A stretch of DNA of 64,000 nucleotides. It comes from Ascidiaceihabitans sp029251465 (lineage in GTDB: Bacteria; Pseudomonadota; Alphaproteobacteria; Rhodobacterales; Rhodobacteraceae). Below, piece after piece: positions 7,083 through 15,297 of this stretch. Under the pieces are notes generated by a model. That model was not told the DNA's origin and did not search any database. It saw nothing but the letters and a program-made list of their open reading frames with translations. The stretch covers positions 3,596,001 to 3,660,000 of the forward strand of contig NZ_CP170633.1 of the NCBI RefSeq assembly GCF_042932805.1, in the 5' to 3' direction. Both the position numbers and the translations under genes were made by a program. Positions within the stretch are counted from its first letter, which is position 1. Each line of letters starts with the position of its first letter.

Positions 7083-9560
7083 ATGAGCGATACTGACGGT
7101 AAAAAAACATTGGGTCTGCGCGGCGGCGCGCGTCCTGGCAACGTGAAACAAAGTTTCAGCCACGGGCGTACCAAAAACGTTGTCGTCGAGACCAAGCGCA
7201 AACGCGTTGTGGTCCCTAAACCAGGTGCGGCTAACAAAGCTGGCGCTGTGGCTCCTTTGGGTGTGGGCGATCCGTCCAGACGCCCTGCCGGCATTACGGA
7301 TGCCGAAATGGAACGCCGCCTGAAGGCTGTTCAAGCCGCGAAGGCGCGTGAAGTCGAAGAAGCAGCCGCACGCGCCGCTGACGAAAAAGCCCGCGCCGAA
7401 GATCGCGAGCGTCGTCGCGCCGAGATCGAAGCCAAAGAGCGCGAAGAAAAAGAACGCGAAGAGAGCCTCAAGGCGAAAGCCGAGGAAGAAGCCGCAGCTG
7501 TCAAAGCCGCAGAAGCCGCAGCCCAAGCGGCCGCAGCCCCTGCCGAGCCGACACAAGCGCGTCCAACGCCAAACCGTGGCGGCCCACTGCCTGCCGCGAC
7601 ACCGCGTAAAAACGAGCGCGACCAGCAAGCACGCCCGAACCGTGGACGCGAAGAAGACGCGCGCCGGTCCGGCAAGCTGACGCTGAACCAAGCATTGGCT
7701 GGTGGCGCCGGTCGTCAACGCTCAATGGCGCAAATGAAACGCAAGCAAGAGCGTGCGCGTCAAAAAGCGATGGGCGGCACGGTCGAGCGCGAAAAGGTAT
7801 TGCGCACAGTGAACCTGCCAGAAGCCATCATGGTTTCTGAACTGGCCGCTCGTATGACCGAACGCGTTGGTGACATCGTGAAATCGCTCATGACTATGGG
7901 CATGATGGTGACGCAAAACGAAACCATCGATGCCGACACAGCAGAGCTGATCATCGAAGAGTTTGGTCACAAGGTGAACCGCGTTTCTGATGCGGACGTC
8001 GAAGACGTGATCAACGAAGTCGAAGACAAAGACGAGGATCTGAAGCCGCGTCCTCCGGTCGTGACCATCATGGGCCACGTTGACCACGGTAAAACGTCGT
8101 TGCTGGATGCCATTCGCAAGGCCAAAGTTGTGTCCGGCGAAGCAGGCGGGATCACGCAGCACATCGGTGCCTATCAGGTGACGACGGATGGCGGCCAAGT
8201 GCTTTCGTTCCTCGATACGCCGGGCCACGCTGCGTTTACATCCATGCGTTCGCGCGGTGCCCAAGTCACTGACATCGTGATCCTGGTTGTCGCGGCGGAT
8301 GACGCTGTGATGCCACAAACGATCGAGGCGATTGCCCACGCGAAAGCGGCCAAAGTGCCGATGATCGTAGCGATCAACAAAATCGACAAATACGAAGCCA
8401 ATCCGACAAAAGTACGCACAGATTTGCTGCAACACGAAGTTGTTGTGGAAAAAATGTCTGGTGACGTGCAGGACGTCGAAGTTTCAGCGCACACAGGCGA
8501 AGGTCTGGATGAACTGCTTGAGGCTATCGCGTTGCAGTCTGAATTTCTGGAACTGAAAGCCAACCCAGATCGCGCCGCCCAAGGTGCCGTGATCGAGGCC
8601 AAGCTGGACGTGGGTCGCGGCCCTGTTGCCACAGTTTTGATCCAAGCCGGTACGCTGCGTGTTGGTGACATTTTTGTTGTTGGCGAAAAATACGGTAAGG
8701 TACGTGCCCTGATCAACGATCAAGGCGCGCGCATCAAAGAAGCCGGTCCGTCGGTCCCTGTTGAGGTTCTTGGCCTGAACGGAACACCGGGCGCGGGCGA
8801 TGTTTTGAACGTCACCGAAACCGAAGCGCAAGCGCGTGAAATCGCGGAATATCGTCAGAAAGCTGCGAAAGACAAACGCGCAGCAGCTGGTGCAGCAACG
8901 ACGCTGGAACAGTTGATGGCGAATGCCAAAGCCGACGAAGATGTCAGCGAATTGCCGATCGTGGTAAAAGCGGACGTTCAAGGCTCTGCCGAGGCAATCG
9001 TGCAAGCGATGGAAAAAATCGGCAACGACGAAGTCCGGGTTCGTGTCCTGCACTCTGGCGTTGGCGCGATCACAGAAACCGACGTTGGTTTGGCCGAAGC
9101 ATCTGGCGCACCGATCATGGGCTTTAACGTCCGTGCAAACGCATCAGCGCGCAACACAGCCAACCAAAAAGGCGTCGAAATTCGCTACTACTCGGTCATC
9201 TATGACTTGGTGGACGATGTGAAAGCGGCGGCCTCAGGCTTGCTCAGCAACGAAATCCGCGAGAACTTTATCGGTTACGCGACAATCAAAGAAGTCTTTA
9301 AGGTTACAGGCGTCGGCAAAGTTGCTGGCTGCATGGTCACCGAAGGCGTGGCGCGTCGTTCTGCAGGTGTACGTTTGCTGCGTGACAACGTGGTCATCCA
9401 CGAAGGCACGTTGAAAACGCTCAAGCGCTTTAAAGACGAAGTGCCTGAGGTCAAATCGGGCTTTGAGTGCGGTATGGCGTTCGAGAGATATGAAGACATT
9501 CGTGCTGACGATGTGATCGAAATCTTTGAGCGCGAAGAAATCACGCGCACATTGGCCTAA
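7083..9560 (+). CDS. infB: Translation initiation factor IF-2
   Basis: An 825-residue IF-2. A long, highly charged Ala/Glu/Arg-rich linker (about 80-200) precedes the IF2_N segment (MVSELAARMTERVGDIVKSL) and the GTPase domain: G1 GHVDHGKTS (about 331-339), G3 DTPGHAAF, G4 NKIDK. Domains II, III and IV follow, ending in the fMet-tRNA-binding C2 region. It places initiator tRNA on the 30S subunit. It is the last gene of the rimP operon and is followed by a strong terminator. The charged linker is variable in the family, so its length is not unusual. Confidence 0.97.
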   Translation: MSDTDGKKTLGLRGGARPGNVKQSFSHGRTKNVVVETKRKRVVVPKPGAANKAGAVAPLGVGDPSRRPAGITDAEMERRLKAVQAAKAREVEEAAARAADEKARAEDRERRRAEIEAKEREEKEREESLKAKAEEEAAAVKAAEAAAQAAAAPAEPTQARPTPNRGGPLPAATPRKNERDQQARPNRGREEDARRSGKLTLNQALAGGAGRQRSMAQMKRKQERARQKAMGGTVEREKVLRTVNLPEAIMVSELAARMTERVGDIVKSLMTMGMMVTQNETIDADTAELIIEEFGHKVNRVSDADVEDVINEVEDKDEDLKPRPPVVTIMGHVDHGKTSLLDAIRKAKVVSGEAGGITQHIGAYQVTTDGGQVLSFLDTPGHAAFTSMRSRGAQVTDIVILVVAADDAVMPQTIEAIAHAKAAKVPMIVAINKIDKYEANPTKVRTDLLQHEVVVEKMSGDVQDVEVSAHTGEGLDELLEAIALQSEFLELKANPDRAAQGAVIEAKLDVGRGPVATVLIQAGTLRVGDIFVVGEKYGKVRALINDQGARIKEAGPSVPVEVLGLNGTPGAGDVLNVTETEAQAREIAEYRQKAAKDKRAAAGAATTLEQLMANAKADEDVSELPIVVKADVQGSAEAIVQAMEKIGNDEVRVRVLHSGVGAITETDVGLAEASGAPIMGFNVRANASARNTANQKGVEIRYYSVIYDLVDDVKAAASGLLSNEIRENFIGYATIKEVFKVTGVGKVAGCMVTEGVARRSAGVRLLRDNVVIHEGTLKTLKRFKDEVPEVKSGFECGMAFERYEDIRADDVIEIFEREEITRTLA

Positions 9561-9582
9561 GTCACAGGCACATACGAATAAG

Positions 9583-9613
9583 AAAAGGGGAGGGCATCGC
9601 GCCTTCCCCTTTT
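9583..9613 (+). terminator. Intrinsic terminator after infB
   Basis: A 13-bp stem with one G-T wobble (AAAAGGGGAGGGC against GCCTTCCCCTTTT) around the loop ATCGC, ending in T4. The A-rich left and T-rich right ends let it work in both directions, so it may also terminate the small minus-strand gene at 9624. Confidence 0.85.
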
Positions 9614-9623
9614 GCGTTTTGGA

Positions 9624-9746
9624 CTAGATGGGTTTGCCGACGTAAACTTTGCTTCCGTCCCGAACCGCCATCAGGCCGTTGGGTAAAAACCTTTCAAAGA
9701 CGCCCTGCACTGAAATGCAGCTTCCTAGGATTACTGTGCGCAGCAT
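9624..9746 (-). CDS. Small conserved-looking protein of 40 residues
   Basis: ATG at 9746 is preceded by an AGGAG ribosome-binding site about 8 bases away. The frame runs 40 codons to TAG and encodes MLRTVILGSCISVQGVFERF followed by LPNGLMAVRDGSKVYVGKPI. The pattern, a hydrophobic start, then strand-like segments with Gly/Asn turns, looks like a tiny beta-barrel or SH3-like fold. I believe similar short proteins occur in other roseobacters, but this is from memory and no function is known to me. It stands alone between the infB terminator and mutT and fills most of that gap. Confidence 0.6.
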   Translation of the reverse strand: MLRTVILGSCISVQGVFERFLPNGLMAVRDGSKVYVGKPI

Positions 9747-9826
9747 GGATTCAACTCCTGTCAAGAAATCACAGGAACATTAGGCGCTCAAAAAGTTAAC
9801 AAGGTCTAAAGGAAGCGTTTCGAGCG

Positions 9827-10225
9827 CTACAGCCAATCGCGTAAAATTGGAATTAACGGGATGTCAGCTGCTGGCATCGGATAGTCGCGCATCGCTTTGG
9901 GGAACACCCACTTTAGCACTTGGTTCTCACGGGCGATTGGCGTGCCCTCCCATTTGCGGCAGGCAAACAGGGGCATGAGCAGATGAAAATCATCGTAGGT
10001 ATGGCTGGCAAAGGTCAACGGCGCGAGGCAGGATTGCCAGGTGTTTATGCCCAACTCTTCTTCGAGTTCCCGGATCAAAGCGACTTCGGGGGTTTCGCCA
10101 GCTTCAACTTTGCCACCCGGAAATTCCCACAAACCGGCCATGGATTTACCCGCTGGGCGTTGGGCCAGCAGCACGCGCCCGTCCACGTCGATCAAGGCAA
10201 CGGCAGACACCAAAACGGTCTTCAT
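9827..10225 (-). CDS. mutT: 8-oxo-dGTP diphosphatase MutT
   Basis: A 132-residue Nudix hydrolase. The Nudix box is complete: GGKVEAGETPEVALIRELEE continuing EELGI. The preceding AQRPAGKSMAGLWEFPGG is the MutT-type substrate region. It removes oxidised dGTP from the nucleotide pool. Its start overlaps the argJ stop by 4 bp, so it is probably co-transcribed with argJ and the upstream isomerase gene; argJ-mutT adjacency is frequent in alphaproteobacteria. Confidence 0.92.
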   Translation of the reverse strand: MKTVLVSAVALIDVDGRVLLAQRPAGKSMAGLWEFPGGKVEAGETPEVALIRELEEELGINTWQSCLAPLTFASHTYDDFHLLMPLFACRKWEGTPIARENQVLKWVFPKAMRDYPMPAADIPLIPILRDWL

Positions 10226-11448
10226 GATCGGTAGTCCGCGTTGATTTCGATGTAGCCGTGGGTCAGATCACAGGTCCAAACGGTTGCAGCGCCCATGCCC
10301 ATGCCCAGATCGACGCCGATTTCAATCTCGTCGTGTTTCATCAATGCGGCGGCGTCTGCTTCGACATACGTCGGGCTGACCCAACCGTTTTCGGCCACGA
10401 CCACATCGCCAAACTTGATCGAGATCAGATCACGATCTGCCAGTGCGCCTGACTTGCCAATGGCCATCACGATGCGCCCCCAGTTTGGATCTTCGCCCGC
10501 GATCGCAGTTTTGACCAAGGGTGAATTCGCAATCGCCAATGCGTGGGTCCGGGCGGTTGCGTCGTCGCTGGCACCGCTGACAGAAATTTCGACGAACTTG
10601 GTCGCGCCTTCGCCGTCGCGCACGACTTGATGCGCGAGGTTCAGCATGACGGAGTGCAGCCCGTTGGCAAATCCGTCGTCACCCTCAGCGTTCACGCCAG
10701 ATGCACCGGTCGCGGCCATCAACAACGTGTCCGAGGTCGAGGTGTCGCTGTCGACCGTGATGCAATTGAACGTCTTGTCAGACAGGTCCGACACCAACGA
10801 TTGCAGCGCGTTTTGTTCAAACACCGCATCGGTGAAAATGTAGACCAACATCGTCGCCATATCGGGCGCGATCATGCCGGAGCCTTTGGCGATGCCGACG
10901 ATGTTGACCGCCCTACCGTCAATCACGATCCGCTGGCTGGCACCTTTGGCGTAGGTATCAGTTGTCATGATGGCTTGGGCGGCATCGGAAACGGCGCCGG
11001 ATGACTGTGATTTGTTCAGCGCCTCTAACTGTGCGGTCACGCGGTCGTGCGGCAAAGGTTCGCCAATGACGCCAGTGGATGACGTGAACACGCGGCCCTG
11101 CGGCACATCGCAAACTGACGACACAGCAGCAGTGATGGCATCGACAGATGCTTGGCCGTTGCGCCCCGTAAATGCGTTGGCATTGCCCGAATTCACGAGG
11201 ATCGCAGCGGGTGTGTCGCTGCCGCCGCCCAGCTTGGCCTGACAGTCCAGAACAGGGGCCGCGCGGGTTGTGGATTTGGTAAACACGCCGGCAATCGTCG
11301 TGCTAGCCGTTAGCTTGGCCAGCATCACATCGGTGCGCCCGGAATAGCGCACGCCCGCCTCAACGGTGGCAAAGGTAACGCCGTTCACAACGGGTAGGTC
11401 AGGAAAGCGCGCTGGCGCAAGCGGAGAGCGGTTCGGCGTGCTTCCCAT
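10222..11448 (-). CDS. argJ: Bifunctional ornithine acetyltransferase / N-acetylglutamate synthase
   Basis: A 408-residue ArgJ that recycles the acetyl group in arginine synthesis. The self-cleavage site lies in GMIAPDMATMLVYI: the Thr of the ATML motif becomes the N-terminal nucleophile of the beta chain. GSGMI and the conserved VFTSSTGVIGEPLP block are present, and the C-terminal GYIEINADYRS is typical. It starts six bases after the isomerase gene ends and overlaps mutT by 4 bp. Confidence 0.95.
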   Translation of the reverse strand: MGSTPNRSPLAPARFPDLPVVNGVTFATVEAGVRYSGRTDVMLAKLTASTTIAGVFTKSTTRAAPVLDCQAKLGGGSDTPAAILVNSGNANAFTGRNGQASVDAITAAVSSVCDVPQGRVFTSSTGVIGEPLPHDRVTAQLEALNKSQSSGAVSDAAQAIMTTDTYAKGASQRIVIDGRAVNIVGIAKGSGMIAPDMATMLVYIFTDAVFEQNALQSLVSDLSDKTFNCITVDSDTSTSDTLLMAATGASGVNAEGDDGFANGLHSVMLNLAHQVVRDGEGATKFVEISVSGASDDATARTHALAIANSPLVKTAIAGEDPNWGRIVMAIGKSGALADRDLISIKFGDVVVAENGWVSPTYVEADAAALMKHDEIEIGVDLGMGMGAATVWTCDLTHGYIEINADYRS

Positions 11449-11454
11449 TGTTGC

Positions 11455-12294
11455 TTACTCGACCAATTTGAGGTTTTTCAGGATCGCAGGGTCGATACCT
11501 TCGCTGTCGGCCCTTTCTACGGTAGCACCTGCAATGACGGCCTCGATTGTTGTGGTGGCAACGGTTCCTTCGATTTCTGTGACCAGATCTGCGCGTACTT
11601 CATCCAGCGTTGGCAAGTCAGCTTCGCGGCTTTCGTTGCGTTTGACGACGTGCCAACCAAATTGGGTTTTCACAGGGGCCGAAATGCTGCCGTCTTCCAA
11701 CTCAAGCACTGCGGCCTCAAAGGCTGGAACCATCGCGCCTTTGCCAAACCACCCAAGCGATCCTCCGCCGGGACCAGACGGGCCTGTGGATTTTTCGCGC
11801 GCGAGGGCTGCGAAATCTTGACCGCCCTCGAGGGCTTCGACCAGCGCCAACGCTTCTTCTTCGGTTTCGACCAAAATATGCGAGGCGTTAAATTCTGTTT
11901 CCGCTTTGACGTCTGAATAACGCTCGTCGTAGGCGCTTTGGACAATTTCAGGAGTGATCGCATTGGCAAGTGCGGCATCAAGGCGTTCGCCTGCTTTAAG
12001 AGACCGCGTTTCATTTTCGATGGAGATCGCAACACGTGCTGGCAGGTCGCCTTCATAGCTGTCGGCAAGCGCTGATTGTTGGATCAACTGGTCCAAAATG
12101 CCTGTAAACAAGACTTCGTCGGGCAATTCTTGGTATTGCTGGGGCAATGACGCGCGCGCCACGATCATGTGACCGATCGTGATTTCGGTGCCGTTTACGG
12201 TTGCAACGACAGTGCTGGCGTCTTGGGCCTTGGCAGGCATGGCAAGGGTCACGGCCAGCCCAAGAGCGGCCACAAAGCTGAGAGGTTTTTGCAT
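11455..12294 (-). CDS. Exported parvulin-type peptidyl-prolyl isomerase
   Basis: A 279-residue PrsA/PpiC-like protein. A clear signal peptide (FVAALGLAVTLAMPAKAQDA, about residues 7-26) is followed by a SurA-N-like helical region and a parvulin domain (about 135-230) with ASHILVETEEEA, SLGWFGKGAMVPAFEAA and TQFGWHVVKR. It likely assists folding of exported proteins in the periplasm. The gene is divergent from secA, which places it in a protein-export neighbourhood, and is followed by argJ and mutT on the same strand. Confidence 0.92.
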   Translation of the reverse strand: MQKPLSFVAALGLAVTLAMPAKAQDASTVVATVNGTEITIGHMIVARASLPQQYQELPDEVLFTGILDQLIQQSALADSYEGDLPARVAISIENETRSLKAGERLDAALANAITPEIVQSAYDERYSDVKAETEFNASHILVETEEEALALVEALEGGQDFAALAREKSTGPSGPGGGSLGWFGKGAMVPAFEAAVLELEDGSISAPVKTQFGWHVVKRNESREADLPTLDEVRADLVTEIEGTVATTTIEAVIAGATVERADSEGIDPAILKNLKLVE

Positions 12295-12305
12295 CGTTTG
12301 ATCCT

Positions 12306-12461
12306 ATGGATAAGGTCACGGCATGGCGTAACATTGACACGGTTAAACGCGGCCCTTACATCGCCCTATGGGCGCCGCTCGGAACGTTTCTGACATTCTA
12401 TCTATGGGCTGCGCACCAGTCGGGCAAGAGCGGACAGGCCACTTGCTGGCAAACACAATAA
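12306..12461 (+). CDS. Possible 51-residue upstream membrane peptide before secA
   Basis: An ATG frame of 52 codons ends 19 bp before secA. The product begins MDKVTAWRNIDTVKRGPY, continues with a hydrophobic stretch (IALWAPLGTFLTFYLWAA) that could be one membrane helix or an uncleaved signal, and ends in a polar tail with QATCWQTQ. Third codon positions are GC-rich like real genes here. Against it: no clear ribosome-binding site, and the ATG lies only 11 bp from the divergent isomerase start, leaving no room for its own promoter in between. It also conflicts with a candidate promoter at 12334-12362. Confidence 0.3.
   Translation: MDKVTAWRNIDTVKRGPYIALWAPLGTFLTFYLWAAHQSGKSGQATCWQTQ
12334..12362 (+). 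promoter_or_regulatory. Candidate secA promoter
   Basis: TTGACA at 12334-12339 and TACATC at 12357-12362 are separated by 17 bp. The -35 box is perfect, the -10 box weak. If used, the message starts near 12369 and would exclude the start of the small upstream frame at 12306. Confidence 0.35.
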
Positions 12462-12480
12462 ACCATCGGCTGGAGATCGC

Positions 12481-15177
12481 ATGCTCGGTATCAAAACACT
12501 CGCCAAAAAGGTCTTTGGCACACCTAATGACCGCAAGGTCAAAGCGGTGCGCCCGCTGGTCGAAAAGATCAACGCACTGGAACCCGAGTTCGAAAAACTA
12601 AGCGATGAAGGTCTGATCGAGAAGACCGAAGAATTCCGCAAACGCGCGATTGGGGGCGAAAGCCTTGATAGCCTTTTGCCCGAAGCATTCGCCAACTGCC
12701 GCGAAGGGGCCCGCCGTGCGCTGGGCCTGCGCGCCTTTGACGTGCAACTGATGGGCGGGATTTTCCTGCACAACGGCAACGTCGCTGAAATGAAAACCGG
12801 CGAAGGCAAGACACTGGTTGCGACCTTTCCTGCCTACCTGAACGCCCTGACAGGTGACGGTGTTCACGTCGTCACGGTCAACGAATACCTTGTGCAGCGC
12901 GACGCAGAATGGATGGCCAACGTCTTTGGCGCTTTGGGTCTGACAACCGGTTATGTTGTCGCCAACATGCCCGAGGACGCCAAGCGCGCCGCCTATGATT
13001 GCGACATCACCTACGCGACCAACAACGAGTTGGGTTTTGATTATCTGCGCGACAATATGAAGGCCGAGTTGTCGCAGATCTTCCAAAAGAAACACAACTT
13101 TGCGATCGTGGATGAAGTCGATTCAATCCTGATCGACGAGGCGCGTACGCCACTGGTTATTTCTGGTCCTGCCGAGGATCGCTCTGAGATGTACCAAGTT
13201 ATCGACGCGCTGATCCCGTCTGTCCAAGACGACCATTTCGAGCTGGACGAAAAAACCCGCAACGTGACGTTCACCGATGACGGCAACGAGTTTCTTGAGG
13301 AACAGTTGCGCGCACGTGGTTTGCTTGAGGGTGACGCCAGCCTTTACGATCCGGAATCCACCTCGATCGTGCACCACGTCAACCAGGGTCTGCGCGCCCA
13401 CAAGTTGTTCACCAAGGACAAGGACTACATTGTTCGCGACGGTGAGGTCATGCTGATCGACGAATTCACCGGCCGTATGATGACCGGTCGTCGTTTGGGT
13501 GACGGCCTGCACCAAGCGATTGAGGCCAAAGAAGGCGTGAACATCATGCCGGAAAACACGACGCTGGCCTCTGTGACCTACCAAAACTATTTCCGCCTGT
13601 ATTCAAAACTGGCAGGCATGACTGGTACGGCCTCGACCGAAGCCGAAGAATTCCAGCAAATTTACGGTCTGGGTGTGATCGAAGTACCCACCAACCGCGA
13701 CATTTCGCGTGTTGATGAAGACGATCAAGTGTTCCGCACGGGCCGCGAAAAATACGAAGCGATGATCGAAGAGATCAAAGCGGCGCATAAAAAAGAGCAA
13801 CCCGTTCTGGTTGGCACGACATCCATCGAGAAATCCGAAATGTTCAGCCAAATGCTGACAGCGGCGGGCATCCAGCACAACGTTTTGAACGCACGCCAGC
13901 ACGAGCAAGAAGCACAGATTATTGGCGATGCAGGCAAACTGGGTGCGGTCACCATCGCGACCAACATGGCCGGTCGTGGCACCGATATTCAGCTGGGTGG
14001 CAACGCCGAGATGAAGGTGCTGCAAGCGATCACTGCTGACCCAGAAGCTGACCCAGAAGCCATCCGTGCGCGGATCGAGGCCGAAACTATTGATGAGAAG
14101 AAACGTGTTCTTGCGGCGGGCGGCTTGTTCGTTCTGGCCTCTGAACGTCACGAAAGCCGTCGCATCGACAACCAGTTGCGCGGTCGCTCTGGCCGTCAGG
14201 GTGATCCGGGCCGCACGTCATTCTACCTAAGCCTCGAAGATGACCTGATGCGTATTTTCGGATCAGAGCGTTTGGAAAAAGTCCTTACGACTTTGGGTTT
14301 GGAAGAAGGCGAAGCGATCGTTCACCCTTGGGTCAACAAATCGCTGGAACGTGCGCAAGCCAAGGTCGAAGGTCGTAACTTTGACATCCGCAAACAGCTG
14401 TTGAAATTCGATGACGTGATGAACGACCAGCGCAAAGTGATCTTTGCCCAGCGTCGCGAAATCATGGAATCCGCGGATCTGTCCGAAGTCACAATCGACA
14501 TGCGCACCGAAGTGATCGACGATCTGGTCGACACCTACATGCCGGCCGGGTCTTACGCGGACCAGTGGAACACCGAAGGCCTGTACGCTGCGGTGATCGA
14601 AGAGTTGGGCATCGACGTGCCGGTCATGGAATGGTGCGAAGAAGAAGGCGTCGACGACGAACAAATCCGCGAACGTTTGATGGCGGCAACGGACGAAGTG
14701 ATGGCGGGTAAGACCGAAGCCTTTGGTCCGGAAAACATGCGCATGATCGAAAAGCAGCTGTTGTTGCAGACGATCGACGCCAAATGGCGCGAGCATCTTT
14801 TGACGCTTGAGCATTTGCGCTCCGTTGTTGGCTTTCGTGGCTATGCGCAGCGTGATCCGTTGAACGAATACAAAAACGAATCATTCCAGTTGTTCGAAAC
14901 CATGCTTGATTCCCTGCGCGAAGATGTGACCAAGAAATTGGCGCAAATTCGCCCCATGAATGAAGAAGAACAGCAGGCGATGGCTGAGCAAATGGCGATA
15001 GAACAGGCCGCCCGCGAGGCCGCGATGGCACCTTCTGCACCCGCGCCTACAGCCGAAGCAGTGGCGGCTGGATTTGTCGAAAATGATCCATCTACATGGG
15101 GAAACCCTGGGCGCAACAACCCGTGTCCGTGTGGGTCTGGTGAAAAGTTCAAGCACTGCCACGGGCGTCTTACCTAA
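12481..15177 (+). CDS. secA: Preprotein translocase ATPase SecA
   Basis: A 898-residue SecA, the motor of the Sec pathway. Walker A is MKTGEGKTLV (about 103-112), and the DEAD-like box is in VDEVDSILIDEARTPLVISG. The cross-linking domain, NBD2 (GTTSIEKSEMFSQML, NMAGRGTDIQLGG, QLRGRSGRQGDPG) and the helical wing follow. The C-terminal zinc/SecB-binding motif CPCGSGEKFKHCHG is intact. GGAG lies just before ATG 12481. The gene sits opposite a periplasmic isomerase. Confidence 0.98.
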   Translation: MLGIKTLAKKVFGTPNDRKVKAVRPLVEKINALEPEFEKLSDEGLIEKTEEFRKRAIGGESLDSLLPEAFANCREGARRALGLRAFDVQLMGGIFLHNGNVAEMKTGEGKTLVATFPAYLNALTGDGVHVVTVNEYLVQRDAEWMANVFGALGLTTGYVVANMPEDAKRAAYDCDITYATNNELGFDYLRDNMKAELSQIFQKKHNFAIVDEVDSILIDEARTPLVISGPAEDRSEMYQVIDALIPSVQDDHFELDEKTRNVTFTDDGNEFLEEQLRARGLLEGDASLYDPESTSIVHHVNQGLRAHKLFTKDKDYIVRDGEVMLIDEFTGRMMTGRRLGDGLHQAIEAKEGVNIMPENTTLASVTYQNYFRLYSKLAGMTGTASTEAEEFQQIYGLGVIEVPTNRDISRVDEDDQVFRTGREKYEAMIEEIKAAHKKEQPVLVGTTSIEKSEMFSQMLTAAGIQHNVLNARQHEQEAQIIGDAGKLGAVTIATNMAGRGTDIQLGGNAEMKVLQAITADPEADPEAIRARIEAETIDEKKRVLAAGGLFVLASERHESRRIDNQLRGRSGRQGDPGRTSFYLSLEDDLMRIFGSERLEKVLTTLGLEEGEAIVHPWVNKSLERAQAKVEGRNFDIRKQLLKFDDVMNDQRKVIFAQRREIMESADLSEVTIDMRTEVIDDLVDTYMPAGSYADQWNTEGLYAAVIEELGIDVPVMEWCEEEGVDDEQIRERLMAATDEVMAGKTEAFGPENMRMIEKQLLLQTIDAKWREHLLTLEHLRSVVGFRGYAQRDPLNEYKNESFQLFETMLDSLREDVTKKLAQIRPMNEEEQQAMAEQMAIEQAAREAAMAPSAPAPTAEAVAAGFVENDPSTWGNPGRNNPCPCGSGEKFKHCHGRLT

Positions 15178-15186
15178 ACTCTGGTC

Positions 15187-15213
15187 ACGGCAAGGTTGTC
15201 TCAATCTTGCCGT
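15187..15213 (+). terminator. Hairpin after secA
   Basis: A 12-bp stem with one G-T wobble (ACGGCAAGGTTG against CAATCTTGCCGT) with a 3-base loop, starting 9 bp after the secA stop. No T tract follows, so it may act as a 3'-end stabiliser or Rho-assisted terminator, not a classic intrinsic one. Confidence 0.5.
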
Positions 15214-15297
15214 AATGACTCCTCCAAGCGGTCACAACTCGGCCCTTTTTCCCTGCCAAACACCTTTCTGAGCTAATCCGCCAGAAGGGACAGGATC

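Noticed and set aside
12496..15152. Long reading frames on the strand opposite secA and other large genes
   Set aside because: They mirror codon periodicity of GC-rich coding sequence, lack ribosome-binding sites and encode no recognisable protein.
15220..15271. 18-codon frame between secA and the next gene
   Set aside because: Too short, no ribosome-binding site, and Pro/Ser-rich by chance composition.
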